Assembly: GCF_041956535.1 (NCBI RefSeq)
Contig: NW_027192198.1
Span: forward strand, 698,811-762,810
From: Calcarisporiella thermophila CBS 279.70
Taxonomy: Eukaryota; Calcarisporiellomycota
Direction: 5' to 3'
Length of the DNA stretch: 64,000 nt
Of this stretch, positions 1-12,636 are shown piece by piece. The position numbers and the translations under genes were made by a program. The notes beneath the pieces are model-generated. The model did not search any database, was not told the DNA's origin, and was given only the letters and a program-made list of their open reading frames with translations. Each line of letters opens with the position of its first letter. Position 1 is the stretch's first letter.

Positions 1-2016
1 AAAACTCCTTCATTGGTTTTGAGTAATTCAATATTGGTAAATGATATTGAATGAAGCCAAGCCCAACGTGCTGTAAATCTGGGGGTTTATATGGGCCAAG
101 CTTTTGCATATGAAATTAGTCCCCCCCTAATTTAAGCAATTAAATTAATCGTGGTGTCCCCTGCAACTCCCCCCATTCCACCATCATGCCACGAATGGCG
201 CTCAAAACCATGCTACTACGTCACAAAGCGCAGTGTGGTGCAACTTTTCGTTAGATAAACTACAAGCTACAATAATACTTATATTTATATAAATGCTTTC
301 TCTGTGCCAGATCAAAAGGCCAAGGAAAGAGGAGAGGGGTTTCATGTGAAGATGACTTTCTTTTTGGAGAAAAACGGCTCTCCATTGAGTAATAATATGA
401 CAGCCAGCTGGCAAAAGTAGGTAGAGGTACAGCCGTTCTGATTCACCATTTCCAAACTTAAGACCTCTTTTAAATATTCACGCCTCGTGGAGGAGGCTGG
501 GACAACCGAGAATAATCATCACCATCGCCACAAAGAGAGTTTACATACAAGTTTTCAAAATAAAAAATCGCTTTTTCAGGCTTTCCATATAAGCAATTAT
601 GCAGGTGCCTATCGATGCAAAACTGAGCTATCTACTTATATTGTGTAGATTGTTGTGGCCGCGAGGAAAGACAGCATAAATTAAACAAGAGAAAAGCATA
701 TAAATAGAACCCTAAAGACTATCTAGTGTTCTGCACACAGCCAACTTCATAACGGTCCTCTAGAGATGGCTAGTTAATTCAAAATAGTCCATTTACCCAC
801 GCCAAGCTGACCTCCCCGCTTCTAGATACCATTATTGAAAATGCCTTGGGATATAAATGAATCGTATCCTTCTGCTTCAAATAAAAAATTAAATCATTAG
901 CTTTCAGTTTACAATGAAATCTTCTGACAGTCGGCTCGGGGATCAAATCTTCGATTTGTAGCCGTGGGCGGTTCAATGCGGAGCTTTCAATCAAAAACTA
1001 TGCAGTTTATGGCAGAAGTGGTGGCAAACTAAACCGATCAATAGTGATGACATAGAGTCCATGGAAGCTGGGCCATTTGTCATCGCCCTAGGTTGACGAA
1101 GTCCTATTCGCCTTTCACACCATCAACCCATACATCACAGCTCACTTGGTGTCATTTTCTGGCCTAAGGGTCATGCCACGGACTTCTTTAGACTCCGAAA
1201 TATTTAAGACAACCTGCATGCTTATTAATGTTACCTGAGAGGAGCCCTTTGCAAGAGTGCCTTCTCCTCTCCCCTCTCCCACTTCTAACTAAGACTATCA
1301 TTAAGAGGCGGAGTAAGATACAGAGGGAATATAGCTTACAATGAAAACCGGAGAGTTCATTTGGCCTACATCATATCCACCAAAAGGTGAACAAGAAATA
1401 TCCAACTTTGCATCTGACTAATTCGATGCCAAAACAAAAAGTGTGCCACAGTCAGCTTACATTCACCTAAAATTGATTGTCTCCATTATGTCTGGTGATC
1501 CCAATTACTAATAGCATAGCTCTTGCCAAAGGAGATAGGTAATTATACAAACTAGAGTAATTGAATCATCTACAAAAAAAATGATGTATTTCAACGAAAG
1601 ACAGCTTATTTGGGAATATTAAATGAAATACAAGGCCTTTAATCGCCTTCAAATTTCGGTTTTTGTGCATGAAATGCCTCCTGAGTGGATTAAGAGGGAT
1701 GAGAAAGGGTATTAGCTTAGAAGAAGTTGGCGTACACGACACGTACATCTTGCTTTTTTGTTCACATTGTGGAAACTGGTTCGGAATATTATGCTCGGAA
1801 AATCTCAAATGTGACGTAAGACACCTCAAAGACGAGCATGATGAAACAAAAGGTAAATTTTATCCATAGGATTATTATTAATCGATTTGAGAATACATCT
1901 ATAAATATGGGATGGGGTTTACACGTCCTCTCCCATAGCAGCTACTCATTCGTTCCAATCCTCACTATCTTAATAATCCCCATCAATACATTTATTAGTT
2001 AAATACACTTCCAGCA
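1..2016. other. Intergenic left edge, no supported gene
   Basis: No continuous or spliceable coding region that I can support. Two short open frames are present (minus strand 779-994 and plus strand 1663-1869). Neither has recognisable family motifs or flanking splice structure. The last ~120 bases form the promoter of the next gene. Confidence 0.5.
1900..1908 (+). promoter_or_regulatory. TATA box of small membrane protein gene
   Basis: TATAAATAT lies 109 bp before the ATG at 2017 and is followed by a pyrimidine-rich, CA-containing leader, the usual arrangement of a fungal TATA promoter. Assignment is by motif and position only. Confidence 0.5.
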
Positions 2017-2553
2017 ATGGACAGTCTCTATTTCACTGCCGCCACCGTCCGCCGTACTTGGATCGTGTTCTTCATATTATGGATCCTCTACGGTCTCTCT
2101 GCGTAAGTCCCGAAATAGGATGAAAAAGGGCCTTCGGGGTGACTAATACTATCCTTTCTACCGTAATGTCTTGTTATTAGATTCCTCCGTTATGCTCTTG
2201 GTACCTCAGCTAAGGCAAAGAGTGATGAAGCCGGGACAGCGGGAGCAACAGCAGAATCTACTGAAAAAGGCATAACAGGCGTGGTTGGAAATGATCGCCT
2301 TCACCGCGCACACCTGGTTCTCCGTGACCTCGTCTTAACCCTTCTCTCTGCAATCCTTATCAATGGATTTGGACGTGTGACTACAATTGCAGTTGAGGCT
2401 CTCTCATGGTGTTTCCTCGGTCTTAGCTTGATTTGGGCGATCGTAGAGCTGGTGACAGAAAGCCGCCCAGCTCGCGCCGTTCTTGCCTTCCTTACCTATG
2501 GCATAGCTCTGGCTCTCTTCATCCTGGCGTTTGCATCAGGATGGCACCTTTAA
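2017..2553 (+). CDS. Small multi-pass membrane protein, unknown family
   Basis: Two exons, 2017-2102 and 2181-2553, joined by a GTAAGT...TTATTAG intron, give 152 residues. The start is the first ATG after a TATA-like promoter. A hydrophobic helix covers about residues 12-32 and is followed by a polar Ser/Thr/Glu linker. Three more hydrophobic stretches follow, around residues 70-90, 92-115 and 122-148, so about four membrane helices are expected. No catalytic motif is visible. The protein probably sits in an internal or plasma membrane, but nothing in the sequence identifies a substrate or family. Frame continuity across the intron and the typical splice sites make the gene model fairly safe, while the function is open. 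Confidence 0.75.
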
Positions 2554-3081
2554 TTACTTCCGGAAGGACCAAAGGCGTTGGAGATAATGAGACCCGGAAG
2601 AAATATCAACTGTAATTGTCGTTAATGTATTTCAAGAATATAATATTTAAATACTACTATCCTCCTTATGTATTGCTATCCCTTTCTTCAATGTCTCGTA
2701 TTTTTATTCATTGTAAGCTTCACTATGGTCGTCTATTATAACTTAGATTAAAGATTCTCTTTTGAAAATTTTCCTTCGCAAAAATCCCAGCAAGCACAAC
2801 AGTGGGCAGCACACCCATGCCTAAAAGGCTATGGGCATCCTAGGACGGCTGTCCAGTAACGAGAAATAGTAAAATGTCATTGACAGGAGGCGATTGAGTA
2901 TCGGCACTATGGTCCTGGTAGCAAGGAAGATTGCATCATTTTTGCATCAAGTCAAAACAGAGCTGGGACTTTTTTTTCAAATTGGATGATACCGGCCACA
3001 TCCACTCATTTTAGCTAAAATTTAAATTTCATAGATATTCAATTCGAGCTTATTTCGATAAACATTCTTCTTGGTACTATA
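2554..3081. other. Intergenic, 528 bp
   Basis: AT-rich spacer between two plus-strand genes. No RNA gene, repeat or extra open frame is seen. Confidence 0.5.
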
Positions 3082-4517
3082 ATGAATGGCCAGCTCGGTT
3101 CAAGTGAGCCTGGCTCATCCAAGATTGCCATCATCACCGGAGCCAACAGGTATAACTAGTCATCCATCTCATTGTCTTCGTTTTCAGCAATTAAAGACCA
3201 ATTTGTCACCGTTTTTATATTTATTTATTTCCTTGGGTAAAGTGGAGTAGGATTTGGTATAGCTCAGCGCATTTTGGAGCATGTAGCACGCACATCCGAA
3301 AAAATCACGGTTGTTTTAGCTTGCCGTAATCAAAAGCGGGCGCAAAATGCGCTTGATTCGCTTTTGTCTCAATACCCAGGGTCCGATATCAAGATATTAC
3401 TAGTGGATCTCTCGTCAGCAAAAAGCGTTTGGGCTGCATGTGAAGAGGCGAAAAAAAGGTATTATATTATCTATTTATTATTTTCCTGGAAGCGAGGTGA
3501 ATAAACCTATGATTTCTGCGGAATAGATTCTCGAGGATCGATTATTTGTTTTGCAACGCTGGGGTGCTCCCTATACAGAAATATGACTGGTGGCGAGCAA
3601 CCGGGCTGCTGACGCACCCTAAAGAATTCTTGTCCAGATCGGAAATAGTTGTGCAATCAGTTGGTGAAATGACTGAAGAGGGGCTAGGGTTTGCCTTTGC
3701 TGCAAATGTGTTTGGTCATTATTTGATGGTCAGTCATGTTGAAACATATTAGATTAGTTGACTTTGAAGATGACTGAAACCTCTCTTCGTTATTTAAGAT
3801 CCGGTACCTGGAAGACTTGATGGCAGCAGCAGGTGAAGCGCGAATTATTTGGACTGGCTCGTGTACCACTGAAGTCGACCACGTGTATGACCTAGAGGAT
3901 TATCAGGCAATAAAGAGGTACGCGGTCCAAATCTTTTTTATTTCAACCCCACTCACTTAATCTCTAACCCCTATGAATTGCTGCTTGGTTCAGTCAAAAC
4001 CCGTACGAGGCCACAAAGCATTCGGCCGATCTCATTTCAATTGCGTTGAACGATCGTCTTAATGGCCGAAACATTTATTCCTTTACTACCCACCCCGGCG
4101 TAGTAGTTTCAAGTATCGCCAATCTTCCCTATGCAATTGAAAGATTAAGATCGATTGCACACTACATTGTAAGGAGTTTTTTTTTTCGTGGGAAGGAGAG
4201 GAGGAAACAATCGTCCTTATTATAAATGATCTGCTAATCTTGCTATATTAACATGTCTATAGGCGCGCGTCGCTGGTCTCAATAATCAAACAATTTCGGG
4301 CTGGAACGGAGCCATTTCCAATATTTACGCTGCTTTTAAACAGCCCATCACGGTCCTTGATCCACGGTCGCAATATGGGAGCTACTGCTATCGTCTTGGT
4401 GAGCCATTTGTATGTGAAAATACAATCAAGCACTATGACGAAGATCTTGCAAAGAAGCTTTTGGAGAAACTAGACCGATTAGCAAACGCAATAGAACGAC
4501 AATACTCAAACAATTAG
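3082..4517 (+). CDS. ERG27: 3-ketosteroid reductase (Erg27/HSD17B7 type)
   Basis: Six exons (3082-3149, 3243-3458, 3527-3728, 3799-3917, 3994-4168, 4263-4517) encode 344 residues, about the length of human HSD17B7. It is a short-chain dehydrogenase expected to reduce the C3 ketone of 4-demethylated sterol intermediates with NADPH, in the ergosterol C4-demethylation complex at the ER. The Rossmann motif TGANSGVGFG is assembled across intron 1, followed by LACRNQKRAQ, NAG (in LFCNAGVLP) and the active-site YEATK motif (Y-x-x-x-K), then ALNDRL and HPGVV. These segments follow the Erg27/HSD17B7 order (NAG, NVFGHY, YxxSK-like, PG) rather than a generic dehydrogenase. The gene is complete, and its neighbours are not sterol genes. 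Confidence 0.9.
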
Positions 4518-5183
4518 GCTATTCTTAGTGGATACCATTTCTTTATTCTAGTTTATGGATTGAGTTTTAATACGATTATAACAAAATAATTATCATAATA
4601 ACATTAACGTTATGGCTGAGCCACAATTCGCTGTAATATGACCTAATATATCAGCTCCTATTCTATTTTACATGCATAACACTATATGGGCAAGGAAAGA
4701 TGAGTGCATAGAAATAAATTGACATGGCGAATGACAGATGCTACATCAGGTCAATCGATTGAGTAGAATTACATGTACAAATTTTTTTTCTCAAAGCTTA
4801 CTCAGGAGAGGATTGCAATGTCGGGATCATATATAATGCTAATAAAATAATTATGAATGGCGATCTTCCCATCCTTGGCGTGATCATTCACTTGTGGTTA
4901 TTGTACATTTTAAAGGATGCACTCTCTTCATTTTGATGTATACGGAGTCACTTTCATGCAAGTAACTCCTACTAACAAAGAGATATTAAAATAAGAGACC
5001 GGTCATCGACCTTTATTATCCAATGTGTATGGCACAGTAAATTCCTCCGTACAAGTAATGACAGCTTTTGAAAAAAAAGCAATTAGGCAAAAGTCGTGTT
5101 GGTACAATAAAACACAGTTTCCAAGAGAATGGTAAATTAATTTAACAAAGAAAAATGTCTGTAAAGAGAAAGCTATACTAGGG
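4518..5183. other. Convergent intergenic region, 666 bp
   Basis: It lies between the 3' ends of ERG27 (plus) and the coiled-coil gene (minus). It is AT-rich and no coding or RNA feature is recognised. Confidence 0.5.
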
Positions 5184-6931
5184 CTATACTGAGTATTCGG
5201 GAGGATCCAGCTCGGTTGCCAAAAATCCCGATGTAATGAGGGTGCCTATCGACTGCCTCCGCGAATACGATGGTAGTTCTGCTGATTCTTGAATAGAAAA
5301 CGCGTCGTCCACCGCCATGTTTCTGGTTGATCGAGGCAAAGCCGACGCTCTTCGGCTAATACTTTCGGGTGCAATATTCTGGTCTCTATCGGGGCCGGCC
5401 AATCCTTCACAAGCAACAAGACCACCCGCTGCTTCTCCAGAACCGAGACGAAGTAACTCACTGGGTAGCTCTTGACCCTCTTCCTGCCCTATTAGACTCT
5501 GGAGGATGCGCAACTGTTCACTTGCGCGTTCTCTGCGTGCTTGCTCTAGCTGCCGTTGCCAGTAGCCGACCTCGATCTCCATTGCACGTAGTTGGGGGAG
5601 GAGAATTTGGCGAAGAACACTCTCGAGCTTCATGCGGTAGCCGCGGAGATTTGCAATGGCGTTGGTGCAATTTTCAGCTAAAGGGTGGAGAAAATTTAGC
5701 ATTCTAGAGTCAATCTATAACTCGTGTTACTTACTGCTTGCGGATCCGGCTATTTCAGGCGAGGAAATTTCAGGTAAGAGTCTTCGTAATATGCTACGGG
5801 CTTCGTTATAACGAGCACATCCTTGCTCCGCTAGCTGCTTCGATACTAGAAAGTGAAAGAAGACAATTTAATTCATTTAAGCCAGTTAAGCTACAGAAAG
5901 CTTTAGAAGAATCCAGAGGCAAAGGCCCCAGTACTTACGTTTCCACCCACTAGAATTCATAGAGGAGGCCTCAATAAATGGGTTCTCTGCCCAAGCATCA
6001 AGAAACTTTTTCGCGCCAGGGACATGTGTCATGCTCTTTTCTATAAGATCCCGCGCGCTATGTGTGATGCGTTGTGCTCGTTTGAAATTCTCCAATTTAG
6101 CCATAAGCTATTAGACATTATTATAAATAAGATTAGTAATAGGATTAAGCTTAGGATGTAAATGTCTAATTGGACTACGGACAGCCGAAACTTACCACAG
6201 GGAGGCGAGACTCAGCAGCCAGGATTTCGGTGGTCAGAATACGCTCTACGGTGCTGCCTTGCTGATTGAAGTTAGCCAGGGCCTTTCATCAGTGAGAAAA
6301 TACATATTCATTATGTAAGAAAAGTTTAGTTGCCAGACAATGAATAGGAAGAGCTAACATGAAGAACACTCACCGTGTGGTAAAGGCTGTCCAGCTCTAA
6401 AAGAGTTTCCTCGTATTCTAGTTTCTTCTCGAGGAGATCTTCTTTCTAAACCAATTTGTCATGTGTGTTTAGCCTTGTGAATGCAGACTAAAGATTCAAT
6501 ACATTGAATACCAGTTTCTGGGCATCGATGAGTTCCCTCTCCAAACGCTTTACCCGCCGCTCCTGAATCTGTTCTCGCGCGATTGTGTTTCTGAATTCTT
6601 CCTTCCTCTCTCCCTTTTGGTCACCTTTCTCATCCCCTGTAGCTCCACCCCCGCTGAATAATTTTGTAAATGGGCGCGAATCTAGCTCATCAAGTGCTTT
6701 TGTAATGTTAAGGACATGTTTGCGTAGAAGTCCAAGCTGATGCTGCTCGCTTTGCAGACGGCGTTCCAGTACTTGGACGAGTTGGATTTGGGATTGAGAG
6801 GAAAATGGAGTGTGGGAAAGTTTGCTAAGCTTCGTGAAGAGGGAGCGGAAGCGCTGCACCTGTACATCGGTGGGTTCGGTGGATGGGAGGGCGGGTGGTG
6901 GGGAAGACGATGTGGATGGATGTTCTGGCAT
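5184..6931 (-). CDS. Coiled-coil protein with C-terminal PPxY motif
   Basis: Six exons on the minus strand (6931-6512, 6445-6374, 6282-6196, 6107-5939, 5845-5735, 5677-5184) give 450 residues. The N-terminus is Pro/Ser rich, and about residues 20-240 are strongly charged and heptad-like, so a long coiled coil is likely. A second helical segment (around 300-370) is rich in Arg, Gln and Glu. The last 50 residues contain LPSY and, near the very end, PPEY, a canonical PPxY motif of the kind bound by WW domains of Rsp5/NEDD4 ubiquitin ligases. No enzyme domain is visible. A role as scaffold or ubiquitin-ligase adaptor is inference from the PPxY motif alone. All exon phases join without gaps. Confidence 0.75.
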
Positions 6932-7402
6932 TTATTATCGCTCTCGATTTTAAAATTGATTCATATTTGTTAAAAATAACTGAAAAGCTAGAAATACATA
7001 ATCCTAGAGATTAAATGGAGAATTTGTGTTACCGTATTCCCTACCTATCCACTCATTTAGAAATTATGCGCCAAGACCACAAGGGATGTATCCGCAGTGA
7101 TCACCCTGTGAAAGAGAGCGACGGGCTTTTTTTTTTCTCATTCACTAGGAGTGCGAGTAGTTGTGAAAAAAAAAGCACATTTATTATTTTCGATATGGAT
7201 TTCCCAAAAATTAAACAAAAAAATAAATGGATCAAACAATGTAGTAAAGAAGAAAAAAAAGAGTAAGGTAGCATGTCGAGGATAACAACCAACCCGAAAG
7301 AAAAGTGGAACTGCTTGAGAGGAAATAAAAATAGTATCTTGCTGCGCAATAGAGAAAATTAGGACGAAACTAAATTCATTTATGACGTAAAAGATTTAGA
7401 TA
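6932..7402. other. Intergenic, 471 bp
   Basis: 5' flank of the coiled-coil gene and 3' flank of the secreted-protein gene, both minus strand. It contains several A/T homopolymer runs and no supported gene. Confidence 0.5.
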
Positions 7403-8503
7403 TTAAAAGGTCGCTAGGTGCACAAGACGTTCAAGAGGATTGGGTACGGGGTAGGCATAGGGCTGGGGCTCCACCATGGCGCCATCGTCTTCGTCGTCGT
7501 CGCCCTCCTCATCCTCCTCTATCCTCTCGCGATCATAGCTATCTTCATCTTCGTCTTCATTCTCGTTTTCCTTTTGCTTCTTGGTTTGCTTGGGCTTCTT
7601 CTTTGCCGGCTTCTCCTTAATGGTCTTCACCTTTACATTCTGAGGATTTTCTACGGGGGCCGCCTCTGGTTGATGCGATGGGGCAGCAGCGGCGGTTGTG
7701 GTGGTGGGGTTGCTAGGAAGGAGCAAGGGAAGAGCGTCAAGAGCAGGCAACTGGCGCTTCTTCAAGTGAGGCAGCTGGGGGATGACCCGCATAACGTTGT
7801 TAAGCGGGTTCGGCACATTGTTGGGGTCGTAGTACGGCATCTTAACGTGGTGCTTCTTTTTCTTGTGGACCACCTCTTCCTCCTCCTCCTCTTCCGCGTC
7901 CTCGTCTTCATCCTCGTCATCATCGCCGTCGAATGGCTTTGACAGATCCTCTTTTTCGTACTTGCCGTGCTTGCCCTTGACCTTTTCGCGAAGCATACCC
8001 GGCGGCTCATCGTCTGAATCTGGGTCATCGTTCATAAATCCACGTTTGGACAGGCCTAGGAGCGAGGCCAGCAGTCCCTTAGAGGCGGGGGATGCTTGTT
8101 GCGCGGGATCTTGCGCCTTTATCACTGTGGATGGTTCGGGAGTTTGAACCGCGTCTGCGGCTTGATTGGGGTCCACTTGACGCTGGATATCCTGTGGATA
8201 TTGGGTGCCTGTTGGCTGAGGCACATCAGCAGTAGGAGTGGCGGATGTATTGTTCGGGCTACTACTCAGCGTAAAAAAAAATCCAAATATTTCCAGTTTA
8301 GCTCCATGCTAGAGCGACTTGTACGCATCAAAAGAGGGGTCTGCTTACACCAACAAAGCGCCTATAATAGGAAGCTTGCCCAAGATATCAAGCTGCCGTT
8401 TGTCAATTGGAAGGCTCTCAGTGCTTGATTTTTCCAAAGGAGCAGCTTGGGAAAGAGCGGTCATGCCCACCAGTGCCGATACAAGAAGGATGGATTGTTT
8501 CAT
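7403..8503 (-). CDS. Secreted acidic/basic protein with dibasic (Kex2-like) sites
   Basis: Exon 1 is 8503-8349. Exon 2 is about 8264-7403, with three closely spaced AG acceptors possible, all in frame. The product is about 338 residues. The start has a clear signal peptide (MKQSILLVSALVGMTALSQA, then AP). After it come three dibasic KR sites, in PIDKR-QLDI, GLSKR-GFMND and LKKR-QLPAL. Each borders a short Leu-rich segment, and two of the three downstream segments begin with Gln-Leu. The rest is low complexity: Asp/Glu runs (around residues 130-165 and near the C-terminus) and Lys-rich blocks. KR sites suggest processing in the late Golgi by a Kex2-type protease, as in fungal Kex2-processed repeat proteins. 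Whether peptides are really released is inference. No enzymatic domain is seen. Confidence 0.75.
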
Positions 8504-9631
8504 GATTTTAAGTTCTATTGGGGCTCAAATAAAAATAAACAGGGGGTTCTACGAGTACACAAAAGAGCCTATTCACAAATCCAACGAATTGAAGTGGATG
8601 TGGTCAGAGAAGAGGGTAGAGTAGAGAACAGAAAGGAAAAAAAAAAGAAGAGATACGGAGGTTCAGCAGAGGTATTTAAGCATAAAATGGGTAAAAAATT
8701 TTAGAAAACAAAATTTCAAAAGAAGATCAGGCGAGTAGGCATTCAAATATATAGGCGGGTACAAAAAAGAAAGAAGAGGCGTTAATCGATCTCCTAATGG
8801 AGCGGAATGCTGGCTACAGGAACGCATTTTATTCAAATATTTGGTAAAGGTATGTGGGAGAGGGGACGTGGCCTTAGAGCGAAGAAAATGTCCTTGATAA
8901 ATCCGCAAAACCATTGGCCCAAATTTGGCTGTACGCATTTTGCTTACAGGGTCAATGCGCAGTAATCTACGGCTCGCAATCGATAATGCTGGAAAGAGAC
9001 TTGGCTCTAGAGAAAATCATTCCGGTGATCGTTCATTCCTTGGTTAGGCTAATACTATCCCTTTCTCCCCTTTGTATTATCCCGTTATCTCTTCCGGATG
9101 TTTTGTCGATGAAAAAAAAAAAGCCCCCATATTTTCAATCTCTCCTTCGTACTTGACTCCCAGAATTTTAATAAAGTGACCGTGGGCTATGTTTAAGTTC
9201 TGGTCCGTTTTCTAAAGTATAGGCAGAAAATCACATATGATAATGATAGAATATCCTTATGCAGGATTGCTCAAGCGATAAGGGTCGGTAGACATCACAA
9301 GGAATTTTCCAGTCAGTTAATTAGACTTTATTCATATAGCTTCGGGGAGGAGGGGAAAGGGTCCTGCACGTTTGAGGTGCTAGAGTATCGGTACTTGTTC
9401 CCCTCTTATAATGGAATTCTATTTCTTGAAATGGTTGCTCTTTTGACCCTCACAGATATACACCACCATAGAGAGTCGTTGTCGAAATCGGCTGGGGATT
9501 CCTCAGTCTATAAATATAGTTTTTATTTTCTCTTTGTTACAAGGAAAGTTCATTGAGCGACAAACTAAAAAGCAAGATAAAAGACAGGATGCAACGTGTA
9601 CGGGTGTAAAAGCTAAAATCAAAGATTAAAA
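8504..9631. other. Intergenic, 1.1 kb
   Basis: Promoter side of the secreted-protein gene and 3' flank of HAS1. Short purine-rich and AT-rich tracts are present. No gene or repeat can be supported. Confidence 0.5.
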
Positions 9632-11888
9632 TTAACGACTCCACTGCCTACTGCCACCTTCGGAAGATTCCTTGTGAATCAAATTATTCCTCTGCTTCAC
9701 ATACACATCTTTCCCATCCTTTTTCTGGTATCCTGCTCCGAAACCCCCGCCTCCGCCACGGCGTTGAACTCGGTCCGTTTTACCTGATGCTCCGATGTTG
9801 ATATTGACTTTGGGTGGGACAGGGAAACCAAACGCCTTGCCGACTTTAGCCAGGTCAAGCTCATTCACATCGAAAATCTTCTTGAGAGAATAGGACGCGT
9901 ACGCCTGAAGATACGAGCGATAGCCATCGCGGGCAGACTTGTTGAGATAATAGTTCTTCTCGATGAGTCTTTCCAACTGTAGAAACAATGGTACATGCAT
10001 ATTAATAACTGGAAAATATTGTGAAGCAATCCCCAAAAATAGCTACCTGTGATTGCACATTTGCGATCTTGTTTGCAGGAAATTGGTATTCATTCAAAGG
10101 TACTTTGGCATGCTTCAGGTAGCGGAGGAAACCGAGTTCGCTTGGGAGTAGGAAGAGTAAACTCTTGCCCATGCGGCCAGCACGGGCAGTTCGTCCCACG
10201 CGATGGATGTAATCACGCGGGTCATCCGGTGGATCAAATTGAATGATCCAGTCGACGGCGGGGATATCGAGACCACGCGCAGCAACATCCGTACAAAGTA
10301 GGATACCATGGTCTGCATTACAGAATTCAAAGAAAGTGTTCGTTCGCTTCTGTTGTTTTTGACGACCCTATTGAGGAAAAGAAAAAAAAAAACACGAGCC
10401 AGATATTAGTATCACACGTGGACCGAGGGAGCGAAGGGGGAAAAAATCGTATTTACATGAAGGTCCAACACTGGGATGTCGATGTAGTTGAGCAGCTCAC
10501 CGTGGTATTTGACGGAATTGCAGCTGGAGAAGAAGACAACGACCTTCTTCTTCAAATTCTTTTTCAGGAAGGTAAAGAGCAACAGGAATCGTTTGTCACT
10601 CTCACACACAACATATCCTTGCTCAAGGCCATCTGCCGTCGAGGTATCCTTTTTTTCGTCGACATTGATGTAAAGTGGATTGGGTTTAAGAGCAACACGT
10701 GCTAAATCGTCGACTTTGGTTGTCTGGGTCGCCGAAAACAAGAGAGTCTGGCGGTCTAGAATCGGGGGAGAGAGTAAATATATTTGCTGGCTATACTAGA
10801 AGCTTTCTTCCTATACCTTTGGGGAGGATTCTGATAATCTGTTTCATTTCTTCTTCGAAACCGACCTCTAGGATACGATCTGCTTCATCAATCACGAGCG
10901 CCTTCAAATTTTTAAATACAAATCCTTTGGTGTTCTGTAGAGAGAAAAACAGATTAATGGCGATTAGAAAAGAGCACGAGGCGCACCAAGAGTCAACCCT
11001 ACCATTAGATGATCCAGTAGTCGGCCAGGGGTTGCAATGATAAGATTGACTCCCTTAACCAATTTGTCCGCTTCAGCCTTGCGGTTGGCTCCTCCCATCA
11101 CTATTCCATAGGTTTGGTGATGGTATTTGAGCAAGTCTTTGGCCACTCCGAAGATTTGCAGGGCCAGTTCACGTGTTGGCGAGAGCACAATCACACCCGT
11201 TCCTGTGCGAGAAAACAACAGAAATGAAGTCCCTCTTTAAGAATACTTTTCCAGAAAAAAAAATCTGACTTACCATTTCGTGGTTTGAATTTGAGTTTAG
11301 ACAGGAGCTCAATGGCGGGAATAAGAAATGCCATCGTCTTTCCTGATCCGGTCTTTGCCGCGCCCAAAACATCACGCCCTGCCATGAGTGGGGGAATGGA
11401 GCGGGCCTGGATTTCGGTCATTTTCTTAAACCCAATATCAACGATCGCCTTCTTAGTGTTTTCAGACACATCCAGCTTATCAAAATCGTAATTGAGCTCT
11501 TTGGCTGCTTCATCTGTAACAATATAAAAGGGTTATATAGGAAAGATAGGTTGTGTCTACAAAAACTCTTCGTCAAAATACCTTCATCATTGGTGGCAAT
11601 ATCAGACGCATCCCAAGATCCAGAATCATCCCGTTGTGAATTATGATTTGCTTGCTCTTCTTCTTCATCTTCTTCGCTTTCTTCCGCATTCTCTTCTTCG
11701 CTTGCATCTTCAGTAGCCTCCACCTCTTCTTCTTTAATTTCTGGCTCTACCTCCTCTGGCTGCTCGACAATCTCCTCCTCCTTTTCAACCAACACTGCCG
11801 TTTTATCCTCCAACTCCTGCTTCTTCCGCTGCTTGGTCTCCCTTTCTACTCTCTTTCGTTTTGCACCACTTGATTTTACTTTTGGCAT
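9632..11888 (-). CDS. HAS1: DEAD-box RNA helicase Has1/DDX18
   Basis: Seven exons (11888-11582, 11513-11274, 11202-11003, 10934-10817, 10755-10457, 10367-10047, 9976-9632) encode 609 residues. It is an ATP-dependent RNA helicase acting in the nucleolus in 60S and 40S ribosome biogenesis. The N-terminal ~100 residues are Lys-rich, then Glu-rich, as in Has1. The helicase core follows: Q motif in GFKKMTEIQ, Walker [10 protein letters not shown] (about 154-162), PTRELA, TPGR, DEAD in [12 protein letters not shown] in [14 protein letters not shown] and [10 protein letters not shown]. The order and the C-terminal segment ([16 protein letters not shown], then KAFGFPVPP) match the Has1 branch of the family. 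The tail has a Gly-run [10 protein letters not shown] 748-bp divergent spacer separates it from the seryl-tRNA synthetase gene, another translation-related gene. Confidence 0.95.
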
Positions 11889-12636
11889 TGTATTTATTAA
11901 TTCGAATGGGGTGAAACTAGCTGTTTAGAGTAATCTATGTAAACAAATTCGTTCGAAAAAAGCTGTCACAACAAGCCACATTTTCTTCAAGCTTCTGGCA
12001 GTGGAAATTAGAGTCCGAATTGACGATGGCCTTCGAAATCGGTGCTGCCAAAATGCACAGTGGTTAATATGGATAAATCGAATCATTGAGTGACAAGCCA
12101 AGGAGAATGTCACTGCTATTTTTCAAGTTCTTGCCTAATCTCTGTTAAGTTAGCTTTGCATATGTTTGCAATTCGCTAATAAATGGACCTTTTTCGCCTT
12201 GTATTCTGGATGTGGATATGGATACCTTAAGCAAGCTAGGTGATGGTTGGCCTCAGATAATAGTCCCTCTCAGTTTATCTTGATTGAAACAACTCTTTAC
12301 ATTAAATACTTTCAAACGGATAAAATGGTAAAATAAGGGTATTGTCTTACTTATATAGCAGCTAAACTCGCCCTTGAGAAATGTATATTTTATTTTGGGA
12401 CAACAATAACTCCAGAGGAATTTAAAAGTTTGTATAAGTTTATGGACCCTTATTCAAACCAGTGTCATGGATTCACGGTGAGCCAAAATGATCGAGGAGG
12501 GAGCTGTCCTGCACTTGTAATAGTCACTTGAAAATGGGAAGGCGCAGCTTAATACTTTTTGAATCACAAAAAATAACAACAAAAATTTTTGCCTATAAAA
12601 CGTGAATAACTCCAATAGACAGACAAACACGAAATA
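11889..12636. other. Divergent promoter region HAS1 / SES1
   Basis: 748 bp between two gene starts. No coding sequence is seen, and a TATA element for the plus-strand gene is listed separately. Confidence 0.5.
12594..12600 (+). promoter_or_regulatory. TATA box of seryl-tRNA synthetase gene
   Basis: TATAAAA 43 bp before the ATG at 12637, on the coding strand. This spacing leaves a very short leader. Confidence 0.45.

Noticed and set aside
779-994. Minus-strand 71-codon frame near the left edge
   Set aside because: No ATG in good context, no domain, and no neighbouring exon that would extend it.
1663-1869. Short plus frame with CSHC and RHLKDEH, zinc-finger-like
   Set aside because: Spacing does not fit C2H2 fingers, and there is no promoter, splice structure or continuation.
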